A stretch of DNA of 64,000 nt from Streptomyces violaceoruber. GTDB taxonomy: Bacteria; Actinomycetota; Actinomycetes; Streptomycetales; Streptomycetaceae. The position numbers and the translations under genes are program-made. Each line of letters begins with the position of its first letter. Within the stretch, counting starts at the first letter, position 1. The stretch covers positions 186,001 through 250,000 of the forward strand of contig JODI01000007.1 in NCBI GenBank assembly GCA_000720805.1, written 5' to 3'. The notes beneath the pieces were generated by a model. The model saw nothing but the letters and a program-made list of their open reading frames with translations. It ran no database searches and was not told the DNA's origin. Below are positions 52,077 through 61,918 of this stretch, piece by piece.

Positions 52077-53431
52077 CCACGCCGACTGGTGTCGCGGAAC
52101 GGCTGGCCTCGCTGGTCGGGGCGCTGCGTGCGCACGGCGTCCGGATCGGCACGGGTGAGACGGTGGACGCGGCGCGGGCGGTGGAGGCGCTGGGGCTGGC
52201 CGACCGCGAGCTGCTACGGGAGGGGCTGGCGGCGACGTTGCTGCACGGCACGGCCCAGCGGCCGGTGTTCGATCCGGTCTTCGACCTGTACTTTCCGCGG
52301 GGTGTCGGCGGCCCCGAGAACGCATCGGCGGACCGGGACGACCTGCGGGAGCGGCTCGCCGCCGCGCTGGCCGCGAACGACCGGGCGTCGCTGGGCCGGT
52401 TGGCGGCCGAGGCGGTCGACGGGTTCGGCGGCTACGGTGCCTCGTCGGCGTCGGACGGCTGGTCGTCGCACCAGACGCTGGACCGGCTGCGCCCGCAGAC
52501 CCTGCTCACGCGGGTCCGGGACGACATCCGCGCGCGGGACGGCGACTCGGGGTTCGCCGACCGGCTGCTGGAGGACGAGATCCGCCGGCGCATCGAGGCG
52601 TTCCGCCGGATGGTGGCCGCGGAAGCCCGGCGCCGGGTGGCCGAGCGGCGCGGCCGGGACGAGATCGCCCGGCGGGCGGTGGCCCCGACCGCCGACCGGG
52701 TCGACTTCCTGTTCGCCGGGAAGGCCCAACTCGCCGAGCTGCGCAGGACGGTGCAGCCGCTCGCCCGCAAACTGGCCACCCGGCTGGCAGCCCGTCGGCG
52801 CCGGGCCTCCCGGGGCACGATCGACCTGCGGCGCACCCTGCGCGGGTCGCTGTCGACGGGTGGGGTGCCGATGAGGCCCGTACTGCGCCGCCGCCGTCCG
52901 GCCCGTCCCGAACTGGTGCTGCTGTGCGATGTGTCGGGCTCGGTGTCCGGGTTCTCCGACTTCACGATGCTGCTTGTGCAAGCGCTGCACGACCAGTTCA
53001 GCAAGGTACGGGTGTTCGCCTTCGTCAACCGCGTCGACGAGGTGACCGGGCTGCTCGAGCACGGCGCGGCCGACCCGGAAGGCCTCGGCGCCCGGATCCG
53101 AGCGCAGGCCACGCTCACGGGCTGGCACGGCAGCAGCGACTACGGGGTGGCGCTGGGCGAGTTCGCGGAGCGGTACGGCGACGCGGTCGGCCCCAGGACG
53201 ACCGTCTTCGTCCTCGGGGACGCCCGCACCAACCAGAGCGATCCCAACCTGGCCGCTGTCCGGCAGATCGCCGAACGGGCCCGCCGGGTCTACTGGTTGA
53301 ACCCGGAGGCGGACACCCAGTGGGGCACGGGCGACTCCGCGGCCCCCGCCTACGCCGAGCTGGTGGAGATGCACGAGTGCCGCACCGCCCGGCAGCTCGG
53401 CGCCCTGGTCGGACGGCTGCTGCCGATCTGA
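52073..53431 (+). CDS. VWA-domain CoxE-like protein
   Basis: 452 aa. The N-terminal helical half is Ala/Arg-rich. The C-terminal VWA domain (about residues 265-450) has the metal-ion-dependent adhesion site DVSGSVSGFS, then GWHGSSDYGVAL (Thr/Ser site) and VFVLGDARTNQSD. It is coupled to the MoxR gene by a GTGA overlap and works with it as a chaperone-like pair. The complex it serves is not known. Confidence 0.88.
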   Translation: MTTPTGVAERLASLVGALRAHGVRIGTGETVDAARAVEALGLADRELLREGLAATLLHGTAQRPVFDPVFDLYFPRGVGGPENASADRDDLRERLAAALAANDRASLGRLAAEAVDGFGGYGASSASDGWSSHQTLDRLRPQTLLTRVRDDIRARDGDSGFADRLLEDEIRRRIEAFRRMVAAEARRRVAERRGRDEIARRAVAPTADRVDFLFAGKAQLAELRRTVQPLARKLATRLAARRRRASRGTIDLRRTLRGSLSTGGVPMRPVLRRRRPARPELVLLCDVSGSVSGFSDFTMLLVQALHDQFSKVRVFAFVNRVDEVTGLLEHGAADPEGLGARIRAQATLTGWHGSSDYGVALGEFAERYGDAVGPRTTVFVLGDARTNQSDPNLAAVRQIAERARRVYWLNPEADTQWGTGDSAAPAYAELVEMHECRTARQLGALVGRLLPI

Positions 53432-53800
53432 CCCGCTCGGGCGGCTGCGGATACCGGCGAGGTGGGGGTTCAGCAGGGGCGCGCCCGCGCTGTTGATCGG
53501 CACGGCGGCGTCCTGCCGCGTCCGGCGGCGACCGTCAGGGACGCGGAGCGCTCACCTCCAGGGCCGCGGCACGGCGTCCGGGTGCGTGACGGGGCGCGGG
53601 CGGTGGCGATGGCGTACGGGGCGCGGGCGGTGGCGTACGCCTTCGTCGCGCCGCGCTCGTACGGCACGGCGCCCAGCCCGCGGCCGATGCCGCGAGCGGC
53701 AGGAGCGGCAGCGCGCCGGTGAGTTCCGGGAGGCCGAGCGACCCGTGCCCGGGGCTCGGGCCGCCTCCACCAGCGCCTTCGCGCACGCTTTCGATCGGGT
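53432..53800. other. 369-bp gap with a short direct repeat
   Basis: The only clear structure is GGGGCGCGGGCGGTGGCG repeated at 53591-53608 and 53618-53635 (27-bp period). Several frames stay open through the GC-rich sequence, but none shows a domain, a good ribosome binding site or normal composition. I see no gene. Confidence 0.45.
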
Positions 53801-54160
53801 TCAGTCCGCCTTCGCGTAGCCCGTCGCCATGGGCCCCGCGAAGTCGTACACCACGGTCTGTTCGTCGCCGACGACCCAGGCGTCGTGGCCGGGCGAGCAC
53901 ACGAAGACGTCGCCGGGTCCGACTTCGCTCTCGGCTCCGTCGTCCATGCGGATGCGCATGCGTCCCTGGACGACATAGCAGTGGTGGTGGATCTGGCAGC
54001 TCTCCGTGCCCGCTATCGGCGCCACGGACTCCGTCCAGCGCCAGCCCGGCTCGAAGGTCGTCACGGCGAAGTCGAGTCCGCTGAGGTGGACCGCCTCAAG
54101 GTGACCCCTCGGGAAGTCACGGCGCTCGTCCGCCTTTTCGAGGGTCTTGATCTCCAGCAT
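53801..54160 (-). CDS. Cupin-domain protein
   Basis: 119 aa single cupin. Metal-binding motif 1 is present as CQIHHHCYVVQGRMRIRM; motif 2 is the GPGDVFVCSPGHDAWVVGD segment. Strands FAVTTFEPGWRWTESV and VYDFAGP complete the barrel. Small cupins may be enzymes, carriers or sensors; the function is unknown. ATG 54160 has GGAAGGGAG upstream. Confidence 0.88.
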   Translation of the reverse strand: MLEIKTLEKADERRDFPRGHLEAVHLSGLDFAVTTFEPGWRWTESVAPIAGTESCQIHHHCYVVQGRMRIRMDDGAESEVGPGDVFVCSPGHDAWVVGDEQTVVYDFAGPMATGYAKAD

Positions 54161-54344
54161 GGCGGCTCTCCCTTCCGGCCGTTGTCCCACGGCCCGGGCC
54201 GGTCTCCGTCTCCCGCCCACCACGGGCGGAACCGGCGGGGGCCGTTCCCCACCACCCCATCCTCCGCCCGTCCACCGGGGAGCGCCATTCGGGTGACAGC
54301 AACGGCCCTCACCGTCACCAGCCCTGTCGTCGGCGGGCTCGTCG

Positions 54345-55318
<974 letters not shown>

Positions 55319-55322
<4 letters not shown>

Positions 55323-56014
55323 GCGTGTCCTCCAGGGGAGTCGGATGTCACGTCGGTCCCGGCACGAGCCTGGGAGAGGTAGCTGTACGCGGAGGCGCGG
55401 GAGATGCCGAGCCGGGCGGCGACCTGTTCCACCGCGCGCCGCACGGCGAAGACCCCACGCTCGTCGAGGCCGCGGAACAGCTCCAGGCGCTCCGTCCGGT
55501 CGAGGGCCGCCCACGGCCGGCTCTGGTGGAGCTGGTGGCCGTCGAGTATCACGTCGACGACGGCGCCGATGTCATTGCCGAAGGTGGTGACCGGCAGTTC
55601 GGCGGGGGTCCCGCCGACGCCGGCCAGGGCGCCGAGCAGGGCGTGGGTCTCGGTGACGGCGGAGACGTCCAGGTTGACGCACAGGGCGCCGAACACGGCG
55701 CCCGTCGAGTCCCGCAGCACCATCGTGGAGGACTTGACGATCCGGCCGCTGTCCGTGCGGGTGAGGTAGTTCAGCTCGTCGGCCGCCTCGTCGCCGCGTG
55801 CGACCACGCGCATGCCGATCTCACTCATCGCGCCGCCCACCGCACGCCCGGTCACCGCGCCGGCGAGGGCGACCACCGACCTCTCCGGCTGCCGGTAGTC
55901 GTGGAGGACCACCTCGCACATCGGGCCGAACGTCGCCACCAGCCCGTCGACGACCGGCTTCAGCGCGGCGAGGATCGCGTCCCGCTCGGCCTCACGGCCC
56001 TCTGCGGCCGACAT
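55319..56014 (-). CDS. YheO/DauR-type PAS-HTH regulator
   Basis: 231 aa. A PAS-like YheO domain (about residues 15-130) includes CEVVLHDYRQPERSVVALAG and STMVLRDSTGAVFGALCVNLD. The C-terminal HTH (about residues 175-225) has AVRRAVEQVAARLGISRASA. DauR of Pseudomonas, of this family, controls D-arginine catabolism. Coupling to a Thr/Ser dehydratase suggests control by an amino acid, possibly a D-form (inference). An operator-like palindrome lies just upstream. Confidence 0.85.
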
Positions 56015-56053
56015 CGCACCACCCCTCTCCCCGTCAGTGCTTCTAGACTACAC

Positions 56054-56079
56054 GTCCAGCACTTGGACTGAAAGTCCAA
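56054..56079. promoter_or_regulatory. Overlapping palindromes upstream of the YheO/DauR-type regulator
   Basis: TTGGACT-GAA-AGTCCAA (56063-56079) overlaps GTCCA-GCACT-TGGAC (56054-56068). Three GTCCA half-sites in 26 bp fit two overlapping dimer sites and autoregulation. Confidence 0.6.
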
Positions 56080-56133
56080 TATCCCTTCCACTTCCCGCGA
56101 TACACCCCTGTCCGAGATCTTGACGACGGTCGT

Positions 56134-56151
56134 GATGTTACCGGTAACATC
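56134..56151. promoter_or_regulatory. Perfect 18-bp palindrome, candidate LacI-family operator
   Basis: GATGTTACCGGTAACATC is fully symmetric. It resembles the known GntR/GalR-group LacI-family site ATGTTA-N4-TAACAT. It covers the -10 region of a promoter with TTGACG at 56120-56125 and precedes the MFS gene. Confidence 0.75.
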
Positions 56152-56179
56152 GCCTGCAGGAGCGAACGAGAGGGGTGCT

Positions 56180-57388
56180 GTGCCCGGGGAAGAGCGAGTT
56201 GTCGACAGCACCGGACCGGTGTCGCTCGTCGCGGCGCGGCCGAAGTCTCCGATGTTCAGTCCCGCCGCCGTGGTGGCCTCCTGCGGGGGCTTCGTCCTGA
56301 TCGGCGCCCTCCAGGCCCTGTACGGGCCGGCCATCCCGGCGTTCCGTGAGGAGTTCGCGCTGACGCCCTCGGCCGCCGGGCTGGGGCTGAGCGCCCACTT
56401 CGTCGGCGGGGTGGCGGGGGTGCTGTTGTTCGACCGGCTCTACGGCCGGCTGGGCAACCGGCAGATCCTCGGGGCCTCCTACCTGCTCACGGCGGTCGGC
56501 GCGGCCGGTTTCGCGCTCGCGCCGAACTGGCCCACCGCGCTGGCTGCGGCCCTGTTCGCCGGGCTCGGTTTCGGCGGCATCGACTACGGCCTCAACCAGC
56601 TGTTCGCGGTCGGCTTCGGTCACCGTTCGACCGCGATGCTGAACATCCTCAACGCACACTTCGGCGTCGGCGCGATCCTCGGCCCGGCACTGATCGGCAC
56701 GGTCGGATCGGAGCACTACCCGGCGGTCTTCCTCGGTTTCGCGCTCGCCAACCTGCCGTTGCTGCTGTGCCTGAAGGGCGTACGCGACCGGGCGCCGCAA
56801 CCGGCCGGCTCCCCGGCGCCCGCCGGGACGGGGGCCCTCGGCCGCAGCCTCGGCTCGGTGCTCGCGGTGTTCGTCGCGCTGTACGTCCTGCACGTGGGCA
56901 TCGAGGCGGGCGTCGGCGGCTGGGAGCCCACCCATCTGGAGACCGTCGGCTACGGCGCCGGCGTCGCCGCGACCGCCACCTCCGTGTACTGGCTGATGAT
57001 GACCGTCGGCCGGTTCCTGGTCGCCCCGATCGCGCTGCGCTTCTCCGCGCAGGCCATCATCACGGTCTCCTGTGCGGGGATGACGGTCTGTCTGCTGCTC
57101 GCCGCGGTCCCGGCCCTCGCGCCGTACGCGTACGCCGGGGTCGGTCTGTTCATCGCGCCGATCTTCCCCACCGGCCTGCCCTGGCTGCACCGGGCGGCCC
57201 CGAGCGCCCGCCGGGCCGGTGCCCTCGTCATCGCCGCCTCCATGGCCGGCGGGGTCGCCGCCGGACCGGCACTCGGCAAGGCCATCGAGGCGGCCGGCAT
57301 CCGCGCGGTCCCACTGGTGCTGTGCGGAATCTCGGCGCTGTGCATGGTCGCGACACTGTGGTTGATCCGCGGCACGCGAGTGTGCTGA
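56180..57388 (+). CDS. MFS transporter, sugar unit
   Basis: 402 aa with 12 predicted helices. It has the MFS loop motif DRLYGRLGNRQILG between TM2 and TM3, IDYGLNQLFAVGF in mid-protein, and the late helices ending PTGLPWLH. Its place before two beta-galactosidases and under a LacI-type operator suggests uptake of a beta-galactoside or galactose-containing oligosaccharide (inference). GTG 56180 follows GAGAGGGG; the first ~25 residues are non-membrane. Confidence 0.87.
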   Translation: MPGEERVVDSTGPVSLVAARPKSPMFSPAAVVASCGGFVLIGALQALYGPAIPAFREEFALTPSAAGLGLSAHFVGGVAGVLLFDRLYGRLGNRQILGASYLLTAVGAAGFALAPNWPTALAAALFAGLGFGGIDYGLNQLFAVGFGHRSTAMLNILNAHFGVGAILGPALIGTVGSEHYPAVFLGFALANLPLLLCLKGVRDRAPQPAGSPAPAGTGALGRSLGSVLAVFVALYVLHVGIEAGVGGWEPTHLETVGYGAGVAATATSVYWLMMTVGRFLVAPIALRFSAQAIITVSCAGMTVCLLLAAVPALAPYAYAGVGLFIAPIFPTGLPWLHRAAPSARRAGALVIAASMAGGVAAGPALGKAIEAAGIRAVPLVLCGISALCMVATLWLIRGTRVC

Positions 57389-57517
57389 ACCGTCCTGTCC
57401 CTCTCCCACCCATCCCGATCGAGCCCACGGACGCACCGGGCGGCCCGCGCCTGCGGCCCGCCCCGCTCGACCCCCTGTGCATCAGGCCCGCTGTTCAGAC
57501 CCGAAGGGAAGCCCCAT

Positions 57518-59278
57518 ATGCCCGCTCTGACGACGACGTCCGACGGATTCCTCCTGCACGGCGAGCCGTTCCGGATCATCTCCGGGGCCATTCACTACTT
57601 CCGCGTCCATCCCGACCAGTGGGCGGACCGGCTGCGCAAGGCACGCCTGATGGGGCTCAACACCGTCGAGACGTACCTGCCGTGGAACCTCCACGAGCCG
57701 GAACCCGGCACGCTCGTCCTCGACGGCCTGCTCGACCTGCCCCGCTTCCTGCGGCTGGCGCAGGCGGAGGGCCTGCGGGTGCTGCTGCGTCCGGGGCCGT
57801 ACATCTGCGCCGAGTGGGACGACGGCGGGCTGCCCGCGTGGCTGATCTCGGATCCCGACATCCGGCTGCGCACCAGCGACCCCCGCTTCACCGACGCGTT
57901 CGACCGCTACCTCGACCAGTTGCTGCCGCCGCTGCTGCCGCACCTCGCCGCGAACGGCGGCCCGGTGATCGCCGTACAGGTGGAGAACGAGTACGGCGCG
58001 TACGGCGACGACACCGCGTACCTCAAGCACGTCGAACAGGCGCTGCGCTCCCGGGGTGTCGACGAGCTGCTGTTCACCTGCGACCAGGCCAACGCCGAGC
58101 ACCTGACCGCCGGCAGCCTGCCCGGCACGCTCAGCACGGCCACGTTCGGCAGCCGGGTGGACGAGCATCTGGCCGCGCTGCGCGCGCACCAGCCCGAAGG
58201 CCCGCTGATGTGCGCGGAGTTCTGGATCGGCTGGTTCGACCACTGGGGCGGCCCGCACCACACCCGGTCGGCCGAGACCGCTGCGGCGGACCTGGACCGG
58301 CTGCTGTCCGCGGGCGCCTCCGTCAACATCTACATGTTCCACGGCGGCACCAACTTCGGCTTCACCAACGGCGCCAACCACCACCACACCTACGTGCCCA
58401 CCATCACGTCGTACGACTACGACGCCCCGCTCACCGAGAGCGGCGACCCCGGCCCCAAGTACCACGCGTTCCGTGAGGTGATCGCGCGGCACGCGCCGGT
58501 CCCGGACGAGCCGGTGCCCGCGCCGGGCCCCAAACTCCCGCCGACCACCGTCGACCTGGACCATCGGGCACCCCTGCTGCCGTACCTGCGCACGCTGGAC
58601 GGCAGTCCCCGCACCCAGGACCCGGTCACGATGAACGAACTCGGCGTGCACACCGGCTATGCGCTGTACCGCACCACGGTCCCGGCCGCGGGCGACGGGC
58701 TGCTGCACTTCGCGGGCGGGGTCGGCGACCGCGCCCAGGTGTTCGTGGACGGTGCATCCGTCGGCGTACTGGAACGCGAACGCCGCGACGAGACGCTGCC
58801 GGTGCGTGTGCCGCACTCCGGTGCCGTGCTGGAGGTGCTGGTGGAGAACCAGGGCGGGGTGAACTACGGACCGCGCATCGGCGCGCCCAAGGGGCTGCTC
58901 GGTCCGGTGACCTTCCAGGGCGCCGCCCTGAACGGCTGGGAGTGCCGGCCCGTGCCGCTGGGAGACCTGGGCGCGGTGCCGTTCGGGCCGTCCGGCGCGG
59001 CCACGGACTCCGTGCCCGCGTTCCACCGGGGCACCTTCGAGGTGGACGTGCCCGCCGACACGTTCCTCTCGCTGCCGGGCTGGACCAAGGGCCAGGCGTG
59101 GGTGAACGGCTTCCATCTCGGCCGCTACTGGAACCGCGGTCCGCAGCGCACCCTGTACGTGCCCGGCCCGGTGCTGCGTCCGGGCACCAACGAGCTCGTC
59201 CTGCTGGAGCTGCACGCCACCACCGGCACCCGCGCCCAGCTCACCGACACTCCCGACCTCGGACCGGAGGGCCAGTGA
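57518..59278 (+). CDS. Beta-galactosidase, GH35
   Basis: 586 aa. TIM-barrel GH35: the start FLLHGEPFRIISGAIHYFRV, acid/base Glu in QVENEYGAYG (about residue 157), nucleophile Glu in CAEFWIGWFDHWG (about residue 234) and MFHGGTNFGFTNGA. C-terminal jelly-roll domains end WVNGFHLGRYWNRGPQRTLY. It has no signal peptide and is cytosolic. It removes terminal beta-galactose from imported oligosaccharides. It lies 129 bp after the MFS gene and overlaps the second GH35 gene (GTGA). Confidence 0.93.
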   Translation: MPALTTTSDGFLLHGEPFRIISGAIHYFRVHPDQWADRLRKARLMGLNTVETYLPWNLHEPEPGTLVLDGLLDLPRFLRLAQAEGLRVLLRPGPYICAEWDDGGLPAWLISDPDIRLRTSDPRFTDAFDRYLDQLLPPLLPHLAANGGPVIAVQVENEYGAYGDDTAYLKHVEQALRSRGVDELLFTCDQANAEHLTAGSLPGTLSTATFGSRVDEHLAALRAHQPEGPLMCAEFWIGWFDHWGGPHHTRSAETAAADLDRLLSAGASVNIYMFHGGTNFGFTNGANHHHTYVPTITSYDYDAPLTESGDPGPKYHAFREVIARHAPVPDEPVPAPGPKLPPTTVDLDHRAPLLPYLRTLDGSPRTQDPVTMNELGVHTGYALYRTTVPAAGDGLLHFAGGVGDRAQVFVDGASVGVLERERRDETLPVRVPHSGAVLEVLVENQGGVNYGPRIGAPKGLLGPVTFQGAALNGWECRPVPLGDLGAVPFGPSGAATDSVPAFHRGTFEVDVPADTFLSLPGWTKGQAWVNGFHLGRYWNRGPQRTLYVPGPVLRPGTNELVLLELHATTGTRAQLTDTPDLGPEGQ

Positions 59279-61689
59279 CGACCCGCCCGCACCGTCTGCG
59301 GGTCCCCTCCCCCGCCGGGCCGCCGCTGACGGGACACCTGCCCTTCGCCGACGCCCCCGGCGTGCCCGACCCCATCGAGGTCACCAGCCGTTGGCTCACC
59401 CGCGGCGGGCGCCCCTGGTTCCCGGTGTCCGGCGAGTTCCACTACTCCCGGTATCCGGCGGGCGAGTGGGAGGAGGAGCTGCTGAAGATGAAGGCCGGCG
59501 GGGTCACGGCCGTCGCCAGCTACGTCATCTGGATCCACCACGAGGAGATCGAGGGCCGGGTCCGTTTCGACGGCGACCGCGACCTGCGCCGCTTCGCCGA
59601 GCTGTGCGCCCGGCACGGTCTGGACTTCGTCCCGCGCATCGGCCCCTGGTCGCACGCGGAGGTCCGGGGCGGGGGTCTGCCCGACTGGCTGCTGGCCCGC
59701 GACTGCGTCCCGCGCACCGACGACCCGGCGTACCTGGAGCCCGTACGGGCCTGGTTCATGGCCGTCGCCGGGCAACTGCGCGGCCTGGACCGCGCGCACG
59801 GCGGCCCGATCGTGGCGATCCAGATCGAGAACGAGCTCTACGACCAGCCCGGCCACCTCCTCACCCTGAAACGCATGGCCCAACAGGCCGGCCTGAGCGC
59901 ACCGCTGTGGACCTCGACCGCCTGGGGCGGCGTCCAACTCCCGCCCGACGAGTTGCTTCCGCTGTACGGCGGCTACACCGAGGCCTTCTGGACCGAGGCG
60001 GACGGCGGCTGGCCCGACACCTGCCGCAAGCACTTCTTCTTCACCCACCAGCGCGACGACGAGGGCATCGGCGCCGACCTCAGACCCACCACCGTGCGCG
60101 GCGGCGAACCGGACGCGTTCGCGGACCGATTCCCTTGGGCCACCTGCGAGTTGGGCGGCGGCATGGCGCTGTCGTACCACCGTCGGCCACGTGTCGACCC
60201 CGACGACATCGGCGCGCTCGGCCTCACGAAGATCGGCTGTGGTTCGGTCTGGCAGGGCTTCTACATGTTCCACGGCGGCACCAACCCCGCCGGTGAACTC
60301 ACCACCCTCCAGGAGTCCCACGCCACCGGCTACCCCAACGACCTGCCCGTCCTGACGTACGACTTCCAGGCGCCGCTCGGCGAGTACGGCCAGTACCGGC
60401 GGACGTACCACGAACTGCGTCTCCAGCACCTGTTGTTGGCGGACTTCGGGCACCTCGTCGCACCGATGGAGTCGGTGCTGCCCGAACAGCGGCCGGACGG
60501 ACAGGGCGACCAGAAGACGCTGCGCTGGGCCGTGCGCGCCGACGGCGACTCGGGTTTCCTGTTCGTCAACAACCACCAGCCGCACGAGCCGCTGCCGGAG
60601 CATCGGGACACGTCGTTCACGGTCGAATTCCCGGGTAGAGGCGGAGAGTTGGTGCTTCCGAGTACGCCCGTGACCGTCCCGGCCGGAGCCTACTTCTGCT
60701 GGCCGCTGCGGCTGGAGGTCGCGGGGCTGCGGCTGGAGTGGGCCACCGCGCAGCCCGTGTGCACCGTCGAGGCGGACGGCCGCACGGTCCTGGTGCTGGC
60801 CGCCACCGAGGGCATCACTCCCGAACTCGCCCTGGACGCCTCGACGGTGGCCTCGGTGGGGACGCCCTCCGGGGACGTCACACCGGTCGGCGGACGGCTG
60901 CTGGTCACCGGGCTGCGGCCCGGCACGGACGCCCTGGTCGACGTGGACACGGTGGACGGCGGGCGGGTCGGCCTGCTGGTCCTGGACGCGACGACGGCCC
61001 GTAGTGCCTACCGGGGCGAGGCCTGGGGCGCGCGGCGGCTGGTGCTGTGCGAGGCGGGCGTGGTCTTCGACCGGGATGAGGTACGGCTGCACGGCGGGCC
61101 CACCGCCGTGTCCTTCGCGGTGCTGCCCGCCCCCGAGCGGGCGCCGGCCGTGGACGAGGGAGCGAGGGTCACCGAGTCGGCGGACGGAGTGTTCACCCGC
61201 TATACGGTCGGGGGCGACGCGGAGCGCGGGGAGGAGGGCGGGGACACCGCCGTGTCCCTCACCCTGGTCCGCCCGGCCGGTCCGGCGCCGGAGACCGTGA
61301 CCGGCGTACAGGGACGGGCGAGCGCGCCCGCGGAGAAGTACTTCGACGGCGTGGCCGCCGAGTACCACGTCGACGTACCGGACGGGCTGCCGCCGGGGAC
61401 GCTGCTGCGGCTGCGTTGGAGCGGGGACGTGGGGCGGGCGTACGTGGGTGACACGCTCGTCGCCGACCAGTTCTTCTCCGGCCGGGACTGGGACATCGCC
61501 CTCGACCGGCTGCCCGGCGAGGCGCTGCGCGACCAGGGCCTACGGCTGCGGTTGCTGCCGTTGCACGCGGCCGCGCACGCGGCCACGACGGTGTACGTGC
61601 CGGAGGAGGCGGGTGACGGGGCGATGACGGCGGCCGTGACAGGCGCCCAGTGGATCACTCGCCGGGTGTGGAAGGTCCGGGCGGGCTGA
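59275..61689 (+). CDS. Second GH35-type beta-galactosidase, longer form
   Basis: 804 aa. The N-terminal GH35-like barrel starts RWLTRGGRPWFPVSGEFHYS; the acid/base Glu lies in IQIENELYDQ (about residue 185) and the likely nucleophile in TCELGGGMALSY (about residue 291). MFHGGTNPAGELTTLQESHA and a long set of beta domains follow. It is clearly distinct from the first enzyme; such pairs may attack different linkages. Translationally coupled to its neighbour. A strong terminator follows. Confidence 0.85.
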   Translation: MTTRPHRLRVPSPAGPPLTGHLPFADAPGVPDPIEVTSRWLTRGGRPWFPVSGEFHYSRYPAGEWEEELLKMKAGGVTAVASYVIWIHHEEIEGRVRFDGDRDLRRFAELCARHGLDFVPRIGPWSHAEVRGGGLPDWLLARDCVPRTDDPAYLEPVRAWFMAVAGQLRGLDRAHGGPIVAIQIENELYDQPGHLLTLKRMAQQAGLSAPLWTSTAWGGVQLPPDELLPLYGGYTEAFWTEADGGWPDTCRKHFFFTHQRDDEGIGADLRPTTVRGGEPDAFADRFPWATCELGGGMALSYHRRPRVDPDDIGALGLTKIGCGSVWQGFYMFHGGTNPAGELTTLQESHATGYPNDLPVLTYDFQAPLGEYGQYRRTYHELRLQHLLLADFGHLVAPMESVLPEQRPDGQGDQKTLRWAVRADGDSGFLFVNNHQPHEPLPEHRDTSFTVEFPGRGGELVLPSTPVTVPAGAYFCWPLRLEVAGLRLEWATAQPVCTVEADGRTVLVLAATEGITPELALDASTVASVGTPSGDVTPVGGRLLVTGLRPGTDALVDVDTVDGGRVGLLVLDATTARSAYRGEAWGARRLVLCEAGVVFDRDEVRLHGGPTAVSFAVLPAPERAPAVDEGARVTESADGVFTRYTVGGDAERGEEGGDTAVSLTLVRPAGPAPETVTGVQGRASAPAEKYFDGVAAEYHVDVPDGLPPGTLLRLRWSGDVGRAYVGDTLVADQFFSGRDWDIALDRLPGEALRDQGLRLRLLPLHAAAHAATTVYVPEEAGDGAMTAAVTGAQWITRRVWKVRAG

Positions 61690-61715
61690 GGAGGCGAGCG
61701 GTCGCGCGTTCAGGC

Positions 61716-61752
61716 GGGGACGGAAGGATCGGCTACCGATCCTTCCGTCCCC
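61716..61752 (+). terminator. Strong terminator after the GH35 operon
   Basis: GGGGACGGAAGGATCGG and CCGATCCTTCCGTCCCC form a perfect 17-bp stem with a CTA loop. It isolates the downstream LacI gene. Confidence 0.88.
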
Positions 61753-61770
61753 GACCGCACCGGCTCCGAG

Positions 61771-61800
61771 CACCCGCACCCGCACCCGCACCCGCACCCC
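61771..61800. repeat. Hexanucleotide repeat
   Basis: Five tandem CACCCG units (the last is CACCCC) in the gap between the GH35 terminator and the LacI gene. Probably slippage-prone non-coding sequence. Confidence 0.85.
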
Positions 61801-61918
61801 GGAAGGATCCGCCGAACAGCTCCCGGTCCTCGGCCCCTCCATCGTCCGCCCGGCCTATGCTGTGATCCTGCCGGGCGGGACCACAACACCGCCGCCACGA
61901 TGTCGAGGAACTGCCACC

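Noticed and set aside
53470..53976. Minus-strand 168-codon frame over the cupin gene and the gap beside it
   Set aside because: Arg/Pro/Ala-rich with no domain, and it conflicts with the cupin reading.
61771..61800. The CACCCG repeat as a regulatory element
   Set aside because: It is a simple hexanucleotide run beyond a strong terminator; nothing ties it to promoter function.
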